This document shows, piece after piece, positions 1 to 10,125 of a stretch of 51,833 bases of DNA. How positions within the stretch are numbered: the first letter of the stretch is position 1; each line of letters opens with the position of its first letter. The stretch is from Erysipelotrichaceae bacterium (GTDB lineage Bacteria > Bacillota_I > Bacilli_A > Erysipelotrichales > Erysipelotrichaceae). A model generated the notes under the pieces. The model made no database searches and was not told the DNA's origin. It saw nothing but the letters and a program-made list of their open reading frames with translations. Location: assembly GCA_022767445.1 (NCBI GenBank), contig JALENJ010000017.1, forward strand, positions 1-51,833, in the 5' to 3' direction. The translations under genes were made by a program, and so were the position numbers.

Positions 1-68
1 TATCATAACAAATTCACTCACCCATTGCAAGATATTTATCCGACAATAGCGCTTATTCTCTACATATT
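1..68. other. left-edge intergenic stretch
   Basis: This short AT-rich segment lies downstream of the deoC stop. I see no convincing terminator hairpin, start codon with ribosome binding site or RNA gene in it. The neighbour beyond the window edge is unknown. Confidence 0.5.
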
Positions 69-710
69 CTACTCTTTGATTAAATCCATGCCAGCAGAAG
101 CACCAATTCTTTCTGCTCCAGCTTCAATCATCGCATGGAAATCTTCCTTGGTACGCACACCACCTGCAGCTTTTACCTTCAAGCGATCTCCAACTGTCTG
201 CTTCATCAGTTTCACATCTTCAGCTGTAGCACCTGCAGTTGAGAAACCAGTTGAGGTCTTAACGAAGTCTGCACCAGCAGCTTCGGCATCTTTGCATGCA
301 CGTACTTTCTCTTCATCAGTCAATAAGCATGTTTCAATGATTACCTTCAATATATTATCACCACATGCATTCTTAATCTGACGAATTTCATTTGTTACAT
401 AGATATCATCATGGTCTTTTAATTTACCGATGTTGATGACCATATCTACTTCCTGTGCACCTTTTTCGATGGCATCTTTTGTCTCAAATACTTTCGCTTC
501 TGTTGTCATTGCGCCAAGTGGGAAACCTACTACAACGCATAGTTTCACATCAGATCCAGCTAGTGCTGCCTTTGCGGTAGGTATCCAGCATGGATTGATA
601 CATACAGACGCAAAGTCATTTGCGACTGCTTCCTCACATAGCTTTTGAATTTGTGCGGCTGTAGCGTTTGGTTTTAATAACGTATGATCGATATATTTAC
701 TCAGTTTCAT
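69..710 (-). CDS. deoC: deoxyribose-phosphate aldolase
   Basis: DeoC cleaves 2-deoxyribose-5-phosphate to glyceraldehyde-3-phosphate and acetaldehyde in cytosolic deoxynucleoside catabolism. The 213-residue length is normal for the short bacterial form. The Schiff-base lysine is K151 in FVKTSTGF, the proton-relay lysine is K180 in KVKAAGG, and the conserved aspartate is D89 in EVDMVINIG. The N-terminal YIDHTLLKP motif fixes the start. The start lies inside the end of murE (14-nt overlap), so the gene is probably translationally coupled as the last cistron of the CNNM-rsmE-murE-deoC operon. No other deo genes (phosphorylase, phosphopentomutase) are in the window, so the pairing with cell-wall synthesis looks like operon drift rather than shared function. 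Confidence 0.95.
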   Translation of the reverse strand: MKLSKYIDHTLLKPNATAAQIQKLCEEAVANDFASVCINPCWIPTAKAALAGSDVKLCVVVGFPLGAMTTEAKVFETKDAIEKGAQEVDMVINIGKLKDHDDIYVTNEIRQIKNACGDNILKVIIETCLLTDEEKVRACKDAEAAGADFVKTSTGFSTAGATAEDVKLMKQTVGDRLKVKAAGGVRTKEDFHAMIEAGAERIGASAGMDLIKE

Positions 711-2166
711 CTAATCCTCCTTCATCACCAAAGTAATATTTCTTTAATACTTCGTGGCAGATGACGTCGTCTCCCTCATATGGTTCACGGCCAAATTCGC
801 GATACATAAACTTCTCATCACCCTTACCTAAAATTAAGATGGTATCATTACTGCTACATAACTCGACAGATTGACGAATAGCGTCATAGCGATCTTCAAT
901 GATGATGTAGTTTGTATGGTGTATCCCCTTGGCTATATCTTCCGCAATTTCGCGAACATTTTCTCCTCGGTCATCATCTTCCGTTAGGATTATCATATCA
1001 CAATAACGATCTAATATCTCACCAAATATTGGGCGCTTCATTGTATCACGTTTTCCTACACTACCAGTAATCGCAATGATGCGGTTTTCTTTGGCAGTGA
1101 TAGAGGAAGCGTATTGACATACCTGTTCAATTCCATCCGGTGTATGTGCGAAGTCTACAATTAGATTAAATGGTTGTCCATCTTTGATTCTTTGCATACG
1201 TCCTTCTACTTGATGAAGTTGATTGGTATATTGGGCTATCGTTTCAATCGCTAATCCCTTTTGATGTAAAGCAGCGATTGCGCCAACGAGATTATAGATA
1301 TTAAAACGAGCAATCAAATTGGTTTCAATGCGATATTCTGTCTCATCCACTCGCAAAGTAAAGTGGATACTATCCTTTAGGATATGATAATCAGTGACAC
1401 GATAATCAGCTTCATGATCAATACCATAGGTAACAACTTTTGCGTTTGTATCCTGAACAATCTTCATTCCACTTGGATCATCAACATTGACAATCGCAAC
1501 AGCATCTTCCTTTAGTTGGTCAAACATCTTCTTTTTCGCATGAAAGTAGTTTGCCATGGTACCGTGATAATCCAGATGTCCTTGTGTTAAGTTGGTAAAG
1601 ATAGCCACATCAAAGTCTATCGCATCTACTTTCCCTTGTTCAATACTAACGGAGGACACCTCGTATGCACAACTTTGAATACCCGCATCAACCATGTCAT
1701 GTAGGATACCATGTAACTCATCAATATTTGGTGACATGAGTAACGGTGGTAGTTTGACATTGTTATATTCAACAGATAGCGTACCAACGTAACCTGTAGG
1801 CTCAATATGATTGAGTATATCTTTGATGATACATGCAATCGAAGACTTACCACTCGTACCTGTTACACCATACATAGTCAGTTTATGACTAGGATAATCA
1901 TAGAAACTATCCGCAACCTGATTGAATACATGGATAACATCTTTCACCTTGATGTACGTGATATCAGGATTCGGATTTTCAATTGGTTCACTATGAACAA
2001 TCACAATGGCACCATTCTCAATTGCCTGATCGATGTAATTATGCCCATCATTGACATATCCCTTAATACAGAAGAATATCGACTCTGGTCTTTTCTTACG
2101 ACTATCATCCATCAAACTCTTAATTTCTATCTCAGGTACATTTTCAAAAAAATCAGTTAGTTTCAT
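697..2166 (-). CDS. murE: UDP-MurNAc-tripeptide synthetase (MurE ligase)
   Basis: A Mur ligase of 489 residues that adds the third amino acid to UDP-MurNAc-L-Ala-D-Glu in the cytoplasm. The ATP-binding loop GTSGKSS is at 103-109, the likely carbamylated lysine is near K211 (HAKKKMF), and the C-terminal domain carries EGRMQ and DFAHTPDG. The residue-selection motif, DNPR in meso-diaminopimelate enzymes, reads DDDR (397-400) here, so which diamino acid is added cannot be read off by the usual rule; lysine or another residue is possible. The start ATG overlaps the rsmE stop as ATGA, and the 3' end overlaps deoC. Family assignment is certain; substrate is not. Confidence 0.92.
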   Translation of the reverse strand: MKLTDFFENVPEIEIKSLMDDSRKKRPESIFFCIKGYVNDGHNYIDQAIENGAIVIVHSEPIENPNPDITYIKVKDVIHVFNQVADSFYDYPSHKLTMYGVTGTSGKSSIACIIKDILNHIEPTGYVGTLSVEYNNVKLPPLLMSPNIDELHGILHDMVDAGIQSCAYEVSSVSIEQGKVDAIDFDVAIFTNLTQGHLDYHGTMANYFHAKKKMFDQLKEDAVAIVNVDDPSGMKIVQDTNAKVVTYGIDHEADYRVTDYHILKDSIHFTLRVDETEYRIETNLIARFNIYNLVGAIAALHQKGLAIETIAQYTNQLHQVEGRMQRIKDGQPFNLIVDFAHTPDGIEQVCQYASSITAKENRIIAITGSVGKRDTMKRPIFGEILDRYCDMIILTEDDDRGENVREIAEDIAKGIHHTNYIIIEDRYDAIRQSVELCSSNDTILILGKGDEKFMYREFGREPYEGDDVICHEVLKKYYFGDEGGLDETE

Positions 2167-2909
2167 ATGCTTACTACCTCTTTGTTTTGATCGCGTGATT
2201 CGTGATATTCACTGATAACTGTACATGCATACATGGCAGCTGTTTCAGCTCGTAGGATTCTTTTACCTAATGTAACAAGTTGGAATCCATTCTCTTTGAG
2301 GTAGTCAACCTCATCATCATCGAAACCACCTTCTGGTCCTATCACGTACGTGATGGATTTATTCGGTTCTAGCACTTGTGTTAGATAGCTTGCTTTGGAA
2401 TATGCATTCTCATATGGTAATACATTGATGTCAGAGCGGTAATCTACCAGGTCCTTCAGGCGTACTGTTTTTACAACTTCGGGAATACGATTTCGTTTGC
2501 ATTGTTCAGCTGCTTCTTGAACGATATCGTTACGACGAAGTTGTTGCTTGTCTTCTTTTTCTTTTTTGTTGTGGACAACACAACGCTTGGATTCAAAAGG
2601 CACGATACGAGTTACACCTAGTTCCGTTGCCTTTTGAAGAACAAGTTCAAACTTCTCTTTACGTATCAAACCAATCGCTAGAGTAACATCAACACCAATC
2701 TCATTGATACGCTCATCCTTTTCCAGTATCTGTGCGACAAAGTCATTGCCCATAGGGTAACCTTCCGCAAAGTATCCAACGCCTTGGTATACAAGACGAA
2801 CTCTTTCATGATTTAAACGTACAACATTTTTTGCATGATGTGCTTGTTGTTTATCAAAGGTATATAGAGAACCAATTTCTAATGGTTGATCACTGAAGTA
2901 CTGTTGCAT
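2163..2909 (-). CDS. rsmE: 16S rRNA (uracil-1498-N3)-methyltransferase
   Basis: RsmE methylates N3 of U1498 in 16S rRNA using S-adenosylmethionine. The protein has the N-terminal PUA-like part (MQQYFSD, then DKQQAHHAKNVVR) and the C-terminal SPOUT knot (YVIGPEGGF, then LGKRILRAETAA). I place the start at the ATG ending at 2909: AGGGGGA lies five bases before it. A longer reading from an upstream TTG would translate through this ribosome binding site and add six non-conserved residues. The stop overlaps the murE start. The gene follows the CNNM gene with a gap of 28 bases. Confidence 0.95.
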   Translation of the reverse strand: MQQYFSDQPLEIGSLYTFDKQQAHHAKNVVRLNHERVRLVYQGVGYFAEGYPMGNDFVAQILEKDERINEIGVDVTLAIGLIRKEKFELVLQKATELGVTRIVPFESKRCVVHNKKEKEDKQQLRRNDIVQEAAEQCKRNRIPEVVKTVRLKDLVDYRSDINVLPYENAYSKASYLTQVLEPNKSITYVIGPEGGFDDDEVDYLKENGFQLVTLGKRILRAETAAMYACTVISEYHESRDQNKEVVSI

Positions 2910-2937
2910 AAATCCCCCTATATACAAAAGAAAACGA

Positions 2938-4203
2938 TTACTCGTCTTCGTCTGTATTCTGTGTATCCATAATCGTTACTTTTACTTGAAGTACTGTACG
3001 TTGATCCGCTTCAGTTACAGTAACGTGTAGATTCTTATAATCGAAGGATTCGCCTACTTCTGGAATATGTCCAAGACGATATATAACCCAACCAGAAACA
3101 GAGATATATCCTTCATCTTCATCGTCGTCTTCAATATCAAAACGATCAAACATGTCATCAACTTCTGCATCTCCCTTTATGAGATACGTATTGTCATTGA
3201 CCTTTGTATAGAACTCTTCTACGATATCGTGTTCATCCCAAATCTCACCGACTAGCTCTTCGACAATATCCTCGACTGTGATAATACCATCTGTACCACC
3301 AAACTCATCAAGTACAACTGCCATATGTGTCTTGTTGGTTTGCAGTTTCTTTAACAAGTGAGAAACCAACGTATTTGGACTTGTATATACAACCGGCTTA
3401 ATGATCTTACGTAAAGAAGTCTTGTTGCGATATACAAGTTCATAGAAGTCCTTTTCATGAATCACACCAATAATATGATCAATTGATTTTTCATATACTG
3501 GTAAACGTGAATATGAATTTAAGCGATATACTTCTTCAATCTTATCCAGTGAATCATTGACATCGACCGCAATAATTTCAACACGAGGTGTGAATACATC
3601 CATAACTTCTAGATCGTTAAATTCAATCGCTGCAGAGATTAAATCAGATTCATGTTCCTCAAGATCTCCATCCCTTTCAGCCTCATCCACCATCGTAATC
3701 AACTCATCCGCAATATCAGAGTCATCCTCCTCAAAGCGAATAAACTTATTGACTACCCATTGCCATCCTTGAGCAATCCAGGTAACTGGTGTCAATATCA
3801 CTTGAATAAACTTCACAAAAGATACTGTACTAATCGCAAACTTCTCTGGAATCTGTTTGGCAATCGACTTTGGTGTAATCTCACCAAATAATAGCACTAC
3901 AACAGTCATCACAATGGTAGATACGGTAGGACCATTGCCACCAAGAATCTGTGTAAATAGCAGTGTACCTAATGTAGCTGCGCCAATATTGACGATGTTA
4001 TTACCAACTAGAACTGTGATTAAGAAGCGATCAAAATTCTCTAGAATCTTCAATACATCCCCTGCTTTTTTATTACCATCATTCAACATATTCTTTAAGC
4101 GTATTTTACTAGCGACTGAATATGCAGTTTCTATAGCCGAAAAAAGACCCGAAAAAAGGACAAACACGATTATTGCGAATATATAACCACCTGTTTGACT
4201 CAT
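2938..4203 (-). CDS. CNNM/CorC-HlyC family membrane protein with CBS pair
   Basis: A 421-residue integral membrane protein. Residues ~1-180 form the DUF21/CNNM domain with about four hydrophobic helices and the ITPKSIAKQ motif. Residues ~200-325 form a CBS pair (VFTPRVEIIAVDV, and LDEFGGTDGIITVEDIVEELVG spread over 313-334). The C-terminal CorC/HlyC domain (~350-410) includes SGWV. The family has been linked to magnesium/cobalt efflux or resistance; 'hemolysin' is a historical name. First gene of the operon leading to rsmE, murE and deoC. The ATG at 4203 is preceded by GGAAGG. It has its own promoter and a long leader, described separately. Confidence 0.9.
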   Translation of the reverse strand: MSQTGGYIFAIIVFVLFSGLFSAIETAYSVASKIRLKNMLNDGNKKAGDVLKILENFDRFLITVLVGNNIVNIGAATLGTLLFTQILGGNGPTVSTIVMTVVVLLFGEITPKSIAKQIPEKFAISTVSFVKFIQVILTPVTWIAQGWQWVVNKFIRFEEDDSDIADELITMVDEAERDGDLEEHESDLISAAIEFNDLEVMDVFTPRVEIIAVDVNDSLDKIEEVYRLNSYSRLPVYEKSIDHIIGVIHEKDFYELVYRNKTSLRKIIKPVVYTSPNTLVSHLLKKLQTNKTHMAVVLDEFGGTDGIITVEDIVEELVGEIWDEHDIVEEFYTKVNDNTYLIKGDAEVDDMFDRFDIEDDDEDEGYISVSGWVIYRLGHIPEVGESFDYKNLHVTVTEADQRTVLQVKVTIMDTQNTDEDE

Positions 4204-4336
4204 ATGCGGATCTTCCTTCCCTGTAATTGATTGTTAGATATATTGCCTTCCGGCGGCACTGACGAACCTTCCAAAATAAACACTCACCTTTCTTACTAAT
4301 GTTGTGATTATATCACATCTGTAAAATTGCATGCAA
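4204..4336 (-). promoter_or_regulatory. promoter and ~100-nt structured leader of the CNNM operon
   Basis: Reading the minus strand, TTGCAT (4331-4336) and TATAAT (4307-4312) are separated by 18 bases. Transcription from here would give a 5' leader of about 100 nt before the ATG at 4203. The leader contains a short G+C-rich hairpin (TGCC, GCCGGAA loop, GGCA) between 4240 and 4260, which stands out in this AT-rich DNA. I could not match it to a riboswitch class I know (M-box, Mn or fluoride types). The promoter call is fair; a regulatory role for the leader is speculation. Confidence 0.5.
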
Positions 4337-4355
4337 TATTTCACGAAATCCGCTA

Positions 4356-4580
4356 CTAGCGTGCGGGAGCAAATTTGTTCATCTTTACATGACAATGTGG
4401 ACAAACTGGTTTTTCAAAATTGACTGTATAACCACACTCACTACAATCACACTTTGGTAAATATATCATTCCATTGACATTGGTTTCATCGATACGTGTA
4501 TGGTGTATCCAATGTGGTATCTTTTTCTTTAATTCATCAAATGATGATTGATTCTTATCTACTTTTACGCCTGATGACAT
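4356..4580 (-). CDS. small zinc-ribbon protein
   Basis: A 74-residue protein preceded by a strong AGGAGGT ribosome binding site. The second half holds CDCSEC and CPHC, four or five cysteines spaced like a rubredoxin/zinc-ribbon metal site, next to conserved-looking aromatic residues. I do not recognise a named family. It may bind zinc or a single iron. It stands alone: the CNNM promoter lies just downstream and the beta-glucosidase terminator just upstream. Confidence 0.7.
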   Translation of the reverse strand: MSSGVKVDKNQSSFDELKKKIPHWIHHTRIDETNVNGMIYLPKCDCSECGYTVNFEKPVCPHCHVKMNKFAPAR

Positions 4581-4637
4581 AAGTACCTCCTAGTAATATT
4601 ATATCGAAACTAACATTTTCTATTTTGAAAAGCAGAT

Positions 4638-4662
4638 GAAAAAAGCCGTATCTTATGATACG
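4638..4662 (-). terminator. intrinsic terminator after 6-phospho-beta-glucosidase
   Basis: On the minus strand CGTATC and GATACG pair around a 4-base loop (4647-4662), followed by GC and a run of six Ts. It begins directly after the stop codon of the glucosidase gene. Confidence 0.85.
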
Positions 4663-4663
4663 A

Positions 4664-6127
<1,464 letters not shown>

Positions 6128-6136
6128 CTACTTTCT

Positions 6137-6159
6137 AAAAAAGCTATCAAAAGATAGCT
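6137..6159 (-). terminator. intercistronic terminator between PTS EIIBC and glucosidase genes
   Basis: On the minus strand AGCTATC and GATAGCT form a perfect 7-bp stem with a TTTT loop (6142-6159), followed by Ts and an A. It begins four bases after the EIIBC stop and ends before the glucosidase ribosome binding site. It probably lets only part of transcription through, or is where an antiterminator acts. Confidence 0.75.
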
Positions 6160-6162
6160 CTA

Positions 6163-7524
6163 TTACGCCTCATCCTTGAAGAGGATGAAAGTGACGATGA
6201 ATGATACAACAAGTGATACAGCAAAACCAGCAAATGCCCAAACGATATTAGATGCGTTTGCAGGATCAACGAACATTGCCATACCAGCTAGACCCGGTCC
6301 CATCGCAACGAATGCCTTAATATGAGCAAGACCTACAACAAGTCCACCAACAAAGGCACCTGTGACAACACCTGCCATTGCCTTACGATGTTGTAAAGTA
6401 ACACCATATAAAGCTGGTTCAGTAATACCGAAGATACCAGAGATACCTGCAGATAAAGCAGCAGCACGTAGATTTTCATTCTTAGTCTTTAAAGCAACCG
6501 CAAGACATGCACCACCCTCAGAGATGTTGTGGGCAAGAGATGCAGGAAGATAAAGAACTTCAAATCCAGCGTTTGTGATAGAACTTACAGCGTATGGTAG
6601 TAATGCCTTATGCATACCCATAGAAATCATGAATGGTAAGATTGCAGCTAATAGTGCAACGGCTACCCATCCTAATGTGTTATATAACCATAAGATGATT
6701 ACTGTGATAATCTGACCAATGTTAAAGCCAAGAGGACCTAAAACAAATAGTGTGAGTGGTGTCATGATGATGAAGCACATCATAGGCACAAAGAAGATAC
6801 GAATTGCCTTAGGAGATACCTTGTTGAAGAACTTCTCTACGTAGTATAGAACACCAACAATTAACAATGCTGGGAATACCTGATATGCATATGCAATATT
6901 CTGTAGAGTAAAGCTACCTACCGCAATACCATTTGCAAGTGCGTTTGTGATACTTGGAATAATTGTTACACCAACAATCGCAACCGCAGTCACTTGGTTC
7001 ATATTTAACTTCTTGGACATTGTAGCCGCAACCATCAATGGTAAGAAGTATAATGCCGCATCAGCCGCATTGAATAACAATGTATAAACAGGACTTGTGT
7101 TAGATAACCAACCAACAAGTACAAACAAGGATAAGAATGCCTTTAGGATACCAGCACCCGCAATTGCAGGTACAAGTGGCTGGAATACACCAACTAAGAA
7201 GTCTAATACCTTCTCACCAAAACCTACATTTTGCTTGTCATCCTTATCATCCGCAACTGTTCCACCAGCTTCAAATGTTCCAAGCTTAATCACTTCATCA
7301 TAAGCCTCAATTACATCATTACCGATAACTACCTGCGTTTGTGTACCTGTCTTAACGACACCCATTACACCAGATACCTTCTTCAAATCGTCCATCTTCA
7401 CTTTGGATTGATCCTTGATGGAGAAACGTAAACGTGTACTGCAATGTTCTAAGTGTGTCACATTTTCAGCACCGCCGATATTGTTAACAATTTCTTCTGC
7501 TAACTTCTTATAATCTTTAGCCAT
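6163..7524 (-). CDS. beta-glucoside-type PTS permease, EIIBC, no EIIA
   Basis: A 453-residue inner-membrane PTS transporter. The EIIB domain (1-~85) has the phosphorylated cysteine C28 in HLEHCSTRLRF. The EIIC domain (~105-453) has about ten hydrophobic segments and the GITEPALYGV motif of the glucose/beta-glucoside superfamily. BglF-type proteins usually carry a C-terminal EIIA domain; this one stops at the end of EIIC, so EIIA must be supplied in trans, and no EIIA gene is in the window. The start is supported by AAGGAG eight bases upstream. It is transcribed from a promoter overlapped by a cre-like site and sits upstream of the 6-phospho-beta-glucosidase. Confidence 0.93.
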   Translation of the reverse strand: MAKDYKKLAEEIVNNIGGAENVTHLEHCSTRLRFSIKDQSKVKMDDLKKVSGVMGVVKTGTQTQVVIGNDVIEAYDEVIKLGTFEAGGTVADDKDDKQNVGFGEKVLDFLVGVFQPLVPAIAGAGILKAFLSLFVLVGWLSNTSPVYTLLFNAADAALYFLPLMVAATMSKKLNMNQVTAVAIVGVTIIPSITNALANGIAVGSFTLQNIAYAYQVFPALLIVGVLYYVEKFFNKVSPKAIRIFFVPMMCFIIMTPLTLFVLGPLGFNIGQIITVIILWLYNTLGWVAVALLAAILPFMISMGMHKALLPYAVSSITNAGFEVLYLPASLAHNISEGGACLAVALKTKNENLRAAALSAGISGIFGITEPALYGVTLQHRKAMAGVVTGAFVGGLVVGLAHIKAFVAMGPGLAGMAMFVDPANASNIVWAFAGFAVSLVVSFIVTFILFKDEA

Positions 7525-7553
7525 AAAAGCTCCTTTCAGAAATTTACTATGTT

Positions 7554-7581
7554 TTTATAACATAAATAAAACCGCTTTCAA
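7554..7581 (-). promoter_or_regulatory. PTS promoter with overlapping cre-like site
   Basis: On the minus strand TTGAAA (7576-7581) and TATAAA (7554-7559) are 16 bases apart. TGAAAGCGGTTTTA (7567-7580) matches the CcpA cre consensus TGWAANCGNTNWCA at 13 of 14 positions and overlaps the -35 element, where binding would block RNA polymerase. This suggests glucose repression of beta-glucoside use. CcpA itself is not in the window. Confidence 0.65.
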
Positions 7582-7617
7582 AACATCCATATTCTGATAG
7601 GAAACAACAAAAGGTTG

Positions 7618-8478
7618 TTACTGAGTACTAAGAAAAAGATAATCAATCAGTTCCTTATATATCCCAGAGATACCAATCTCCTTGCGATAGATAATCCCCA
7701 GCTCATACTGAAAATGATCATCTGTAAATGTATGCATGTGATACTCATTCTCCAACTCCTTTGCATATAATTCAGGGAGAATGACATAACAATCCTGTTT
7801 CGATAATAATTGTTTAACCAATCGCATATCTGTAGTATTCATCAAGACATGATAATCAATCTTTTCATGTATAAGTTGTTCACGTAGGTAATTAGTATAT
7901 GCATACGCATCCCCTGCGATAACAATCTGTTTATTATTTAAATCATGATAGTCGTATACTTTCTTATCCTTTGTATTCGATAGACATACAATTGGACAAG
8001 AATACAAAGGAATAAACACAAAGTCACTATCCTTGGATAAATTACATGCAATTGCCAAAGCAGCTTGGTTATTCATGAGCTCTTGTTGGCAACCAGCATC
8101 AGATGCTTGTGCTAAATGAAGATCAATATCTGGATGTTGTTGTAGATAAGATTCAAATACGGGGTAAAGATATTCCATACTACCAAAGGTGTATGGTACA
8201 CGTATCTGTACTCTTCCACCACCAACGATACGTGTATTCTTTCGAATTTGCATGATTTGATTGCGTAGCGGTTGCATCTTCTTGTAGAAGTATTCACCCG
8301 CTTCCGTTGGGATGGTCCCTGTCACATCACGCATAAACAACTGTACACGTAAGTCCTTCTCCAAAGCTAAGATACTCTTGGATAATCCCTGTTGTGAAAT
8401 ATATAACTCTTCAGCAGCTTTATGCATGTTTTTAGTTTCATATAGTTTTATAAAATAACGAATCTGTTTATCATCCAT
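7618..8478 (-). CDS. LysR family transcriptional regulator
   Basis: A 286-residue LTTR. The N-terminal winged helix-turn-helix is at 1-~60 (AAEELYISQQGLSKSI at 21-36), followed by the linker helix and a periplasmic-binding-protein-like effector domain. It lies on the same strand just upstream of the PTS/glucosidase genes, so it may regulate them, although LTTRs more often lie divergent from their targets. A weak hairpin (AACAAC/GTTGTT, 7603-7619) overlaps the stop. The ligand is unknown. Confidence 0.88.
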   Translation of the reverse strand: MDDKQIRYFIKLYETKNMHKAAEELYISQQGLSKSILALEKDLRVQLFMRDVTGTIPTEAGEYFYKKMQPLRNQIMQIRKNTRIVGGGRVQIRVPYTFGSMEYLYPVFESYLQQHPDIDLHLAQASDAGCQQELMNNQAALAIACNLSKDSDFVFIPLYSCPIVCLSNTKDKKVYDYHDLNNKQIVIAGDAYAYTNYLREQLIHEKIDYHVLMNTTDMRLVKQLLSKQDCYVILPELYAKELENEYHMHTFTDDHFQYELGIIYRKEIGISGIYKELIDYLFLSTQ

Positions 8479-8503
8479 ACCATCACCTCTTACAATAGTT
8501 TAC

Positions 8504-8529
8504 AAAAAAAGAAGAACAATGTCTTCTTT
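8504..8529 (-). terminator. terminator after Nudix gene
   Basis: On the minus strand AAAGAAGA and TCTTCTTT pair around a 6-base loop (8508-8529), followed by further Ts. It overlaps the Nudix stop codon. Confidence 0.75.
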
Positions 8530-8980
8530 AGTGTTTTGGATAGATGTCTTTTACAATCATTTCAAACGGACTCTTCTTGAAATCCCAACAAGCGACTTGT
8601 CCACGATAAAACAGCATATTCTGTACAGTCTCATGGACATAGCCCTCTTTTACCATACGCATGACTTCGTCTTTGCTAAACCAACCAACTTCTTGATGAT
8701 TACCCTCAACGCAATCACAATCTCCATCATAACGTGAGATAAAATCGATATTCACATTGGCAAAGGTAACATCTTTATTGACACCAACCAAATCAACAAG
8801 TCGCACATCAATACCTACCTCTTCTTGCACAATACGCTTCATCGCTTCCTGAATGGATTCATGACTATTTACAAATCCACTTGGACAATGCCAGCCACGA
8901 ATTGGATGTTTCACGAGTAAAACTTTGTTTTCTTGATTCACAACTAAACTACTGACTGAAACGATATGATTATATTTCAT
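8528..8980 (-). CDS. Nudix hydrolase family protein
   Basis: A 150-residue protein with a Nudix fold. The Nudix box runs from G35 to I57. G35, E41, R49, E53, E54 and G56 are in register, but the glutamate expected after R49 is isoleucine. The main metal-ligand glutamates (E53, E54) remain, so activity is plausible. The substrate (a nucleoside diphosphate linked to another moiety) cannot be read from the sequence. It lies between the LysR gene and ftsZ with its own terminator. Confidence 0.85.
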   Translation of the reverse strand: MKYNHIVSVSSLVVNQENKVLLVKHPIRGWHCPSGFVNSHESIQEAMKRIVQEEVGIDVRLVDLVGVNKDVTFANVNIDFISRYDGDCDCVEGNHQEVGWFSKDEVMRMVKEGYVHETVQNMLFYRGQVACWDFKKSPFEMIVKDIYPKH

Positions 8981-8996
8981 ACTCTCTCCTAATGAT

Positions 8997-9022
8997 AAAA
9001 AAAGAGGACATAGTAGTCCTCT
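8997..9022 (-). terminator. terminator after ftsZ
   Basis: On the minus strand AGAGGAC and GTCCTCT pair around a 6-base loop (9003-9022), followed by a run of about seven Ts. It starts three bases after the ftsZ stop. Confidence 0.9.
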
Positions 9023-9025
9023 AAA

Positions 9026-10108
9026 TTAACCTCTTCTAAAGAAACCAGGGATACTATCACCTGCATCAGCAGATGTAGAACCAAAACCGGCAGTATCATC
9101 ATTCTGTAAAGAAATACCACTTGTAGGCTTATTTACAGAAATTGTCTTTGTTTCTTCTTCCTTCTTAGGTTCAGATAACTCAAAACCTGTAGCGATAACA
9201 GAAACAATAATAGAATCACCAATCTTATCATTGATAGCAACACCAAAGATAATATCGATATCATTGCCAGATGCTTCACGGATGTAATCTACAGCTTCAG
9301 AAGCATCGAAAGCAGACATACTTGTACCACCAGTAACGTTGATAATTGCACTCTTAGCACCGTTGATTTGAGCTTCCAACAATGGAGATTGGATAGCACG
9401 AGCAGCAGCTTCTCTAGCCTTATCATCGCCATCAGCCATACCAATACCAAATAATGCTGATCCTTGACCTTCCATGACACTCTTTATGTCAGCAAAATCC
9501 AAGTTGATCATTGCTGGTACAGCAATCAAGTCAGTAATTGTCTGAACACCTTGACGTAAGATATTATCAGCTTCCTTGAATGCATCTTGGAAAGGAATAT
9601 GACCAATCACTTCCAATACTTTATTGTTAGAAATGATGATTAAGGAGTCTACATACTCTTTTAATTGTTCAAGACCCTGCTCAGCATTTCTCTCTCTTCT
9701 TTTACCTTCAAAGTTAAATGGTTTTGTAACAATACCAACTGTTAAGCAACCAAGTTCCTTAGCAATCTTAGCAAATAATGGTGCAGCACCTGTACCAGTT
9801 CCTCCACCCATACCGGCTGTAAGGAATACCATGTCTGCGCCTTCCATAGATTTACGAATCGCATCTTCGCTTTCAACTGCAGCTTTACGTCCGTTGTCAG
9901 GATTACCACCTGCACCAAGACCCTCTTTGCCGAGTTGAATCTTGTTGGCAACTGGTGAAATATCCATCGCCTGAAGATCTGTATTTGCGATATAGAATTC
10001 AACACCCTGTACACCTTCTTGAACCATGCGGTTTACAGCGTTGCTACCAGCACCACCGACACCGAATACCTTGATTTTTGCTACCTGGTTGTAAGTTAAT
10101 TCTGCCAT
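9026..10108 (-). CDS. ftsZ: cell division protein FtsZ
   Basis: Tubulin-like GTPase of 360 residues that polymerises into the Z ring at midcell. The GTP-binding loop GGGTGTGAAP is near 100-110, the N-terminal GVGGAGSNAVNRM near 16-28, and the T7 synergy loop NLDFADIKSVM near 198-208. The short disordered tail ends in SIPGFFRRG, a variant of the conserved C-terminal peptide that binds FtsA and other partners. The ribosome binding site GGAGAGG precedes the ATG. It lies 17 bases after ftsA, with which it is co-transcribed, and is followed by a strong terminator. Confidence 0.97.
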   Translation of the reverse strand: MAELTYNQVAKIKVFGVGGAGSNAVNRMVQEGVQGVEFYIANTDLQAMDISPVANKIQLGKEGLGAGGNPDNGRKAAVESEDAIRKSMEGADMVFLTAGMGGGTGTGAAPLFAKIAKELGCLTVGIVTKPFNFEGKRRERNAEQGLEQLKEYVDSLIIISNNKVLEVIGHIPFQDAFKEADNILRQGVQTITDLIAVPAMINLDFADIKSVMEGQGSALFGIGMADGDDKAREAAARAIQSPLLEAQINGAKSAIINVTGGTSMSAFDASEAVDYIREASGNDIDIIFGVAINDKIGDSIIVSVIATGFELSEPKKEEETKTISVNKPTSGISLQNDDTAGFGSTSADAGDSIPGFFRRG

Positions 10109-10125
10109 AAATTTACCTCTCCAAT

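Noticed and set aside
25-381. Plus-strand reading frame opposite deoC
   Set aside because: It mirrors a well-supported gene, has no ribosome binding site and no recognisable motif.
2929-2942. cre-like GAAAACGATTAC near the end of the CNNM gene
   Set aside because: Both end positions mismatch and it lies inside an operon, so it is not a credible CcpA site.
9624-10014. Long frames opposite and within ftsZ
   Set aside because: They are frame shadows of ftsZ with low-complexity translations.
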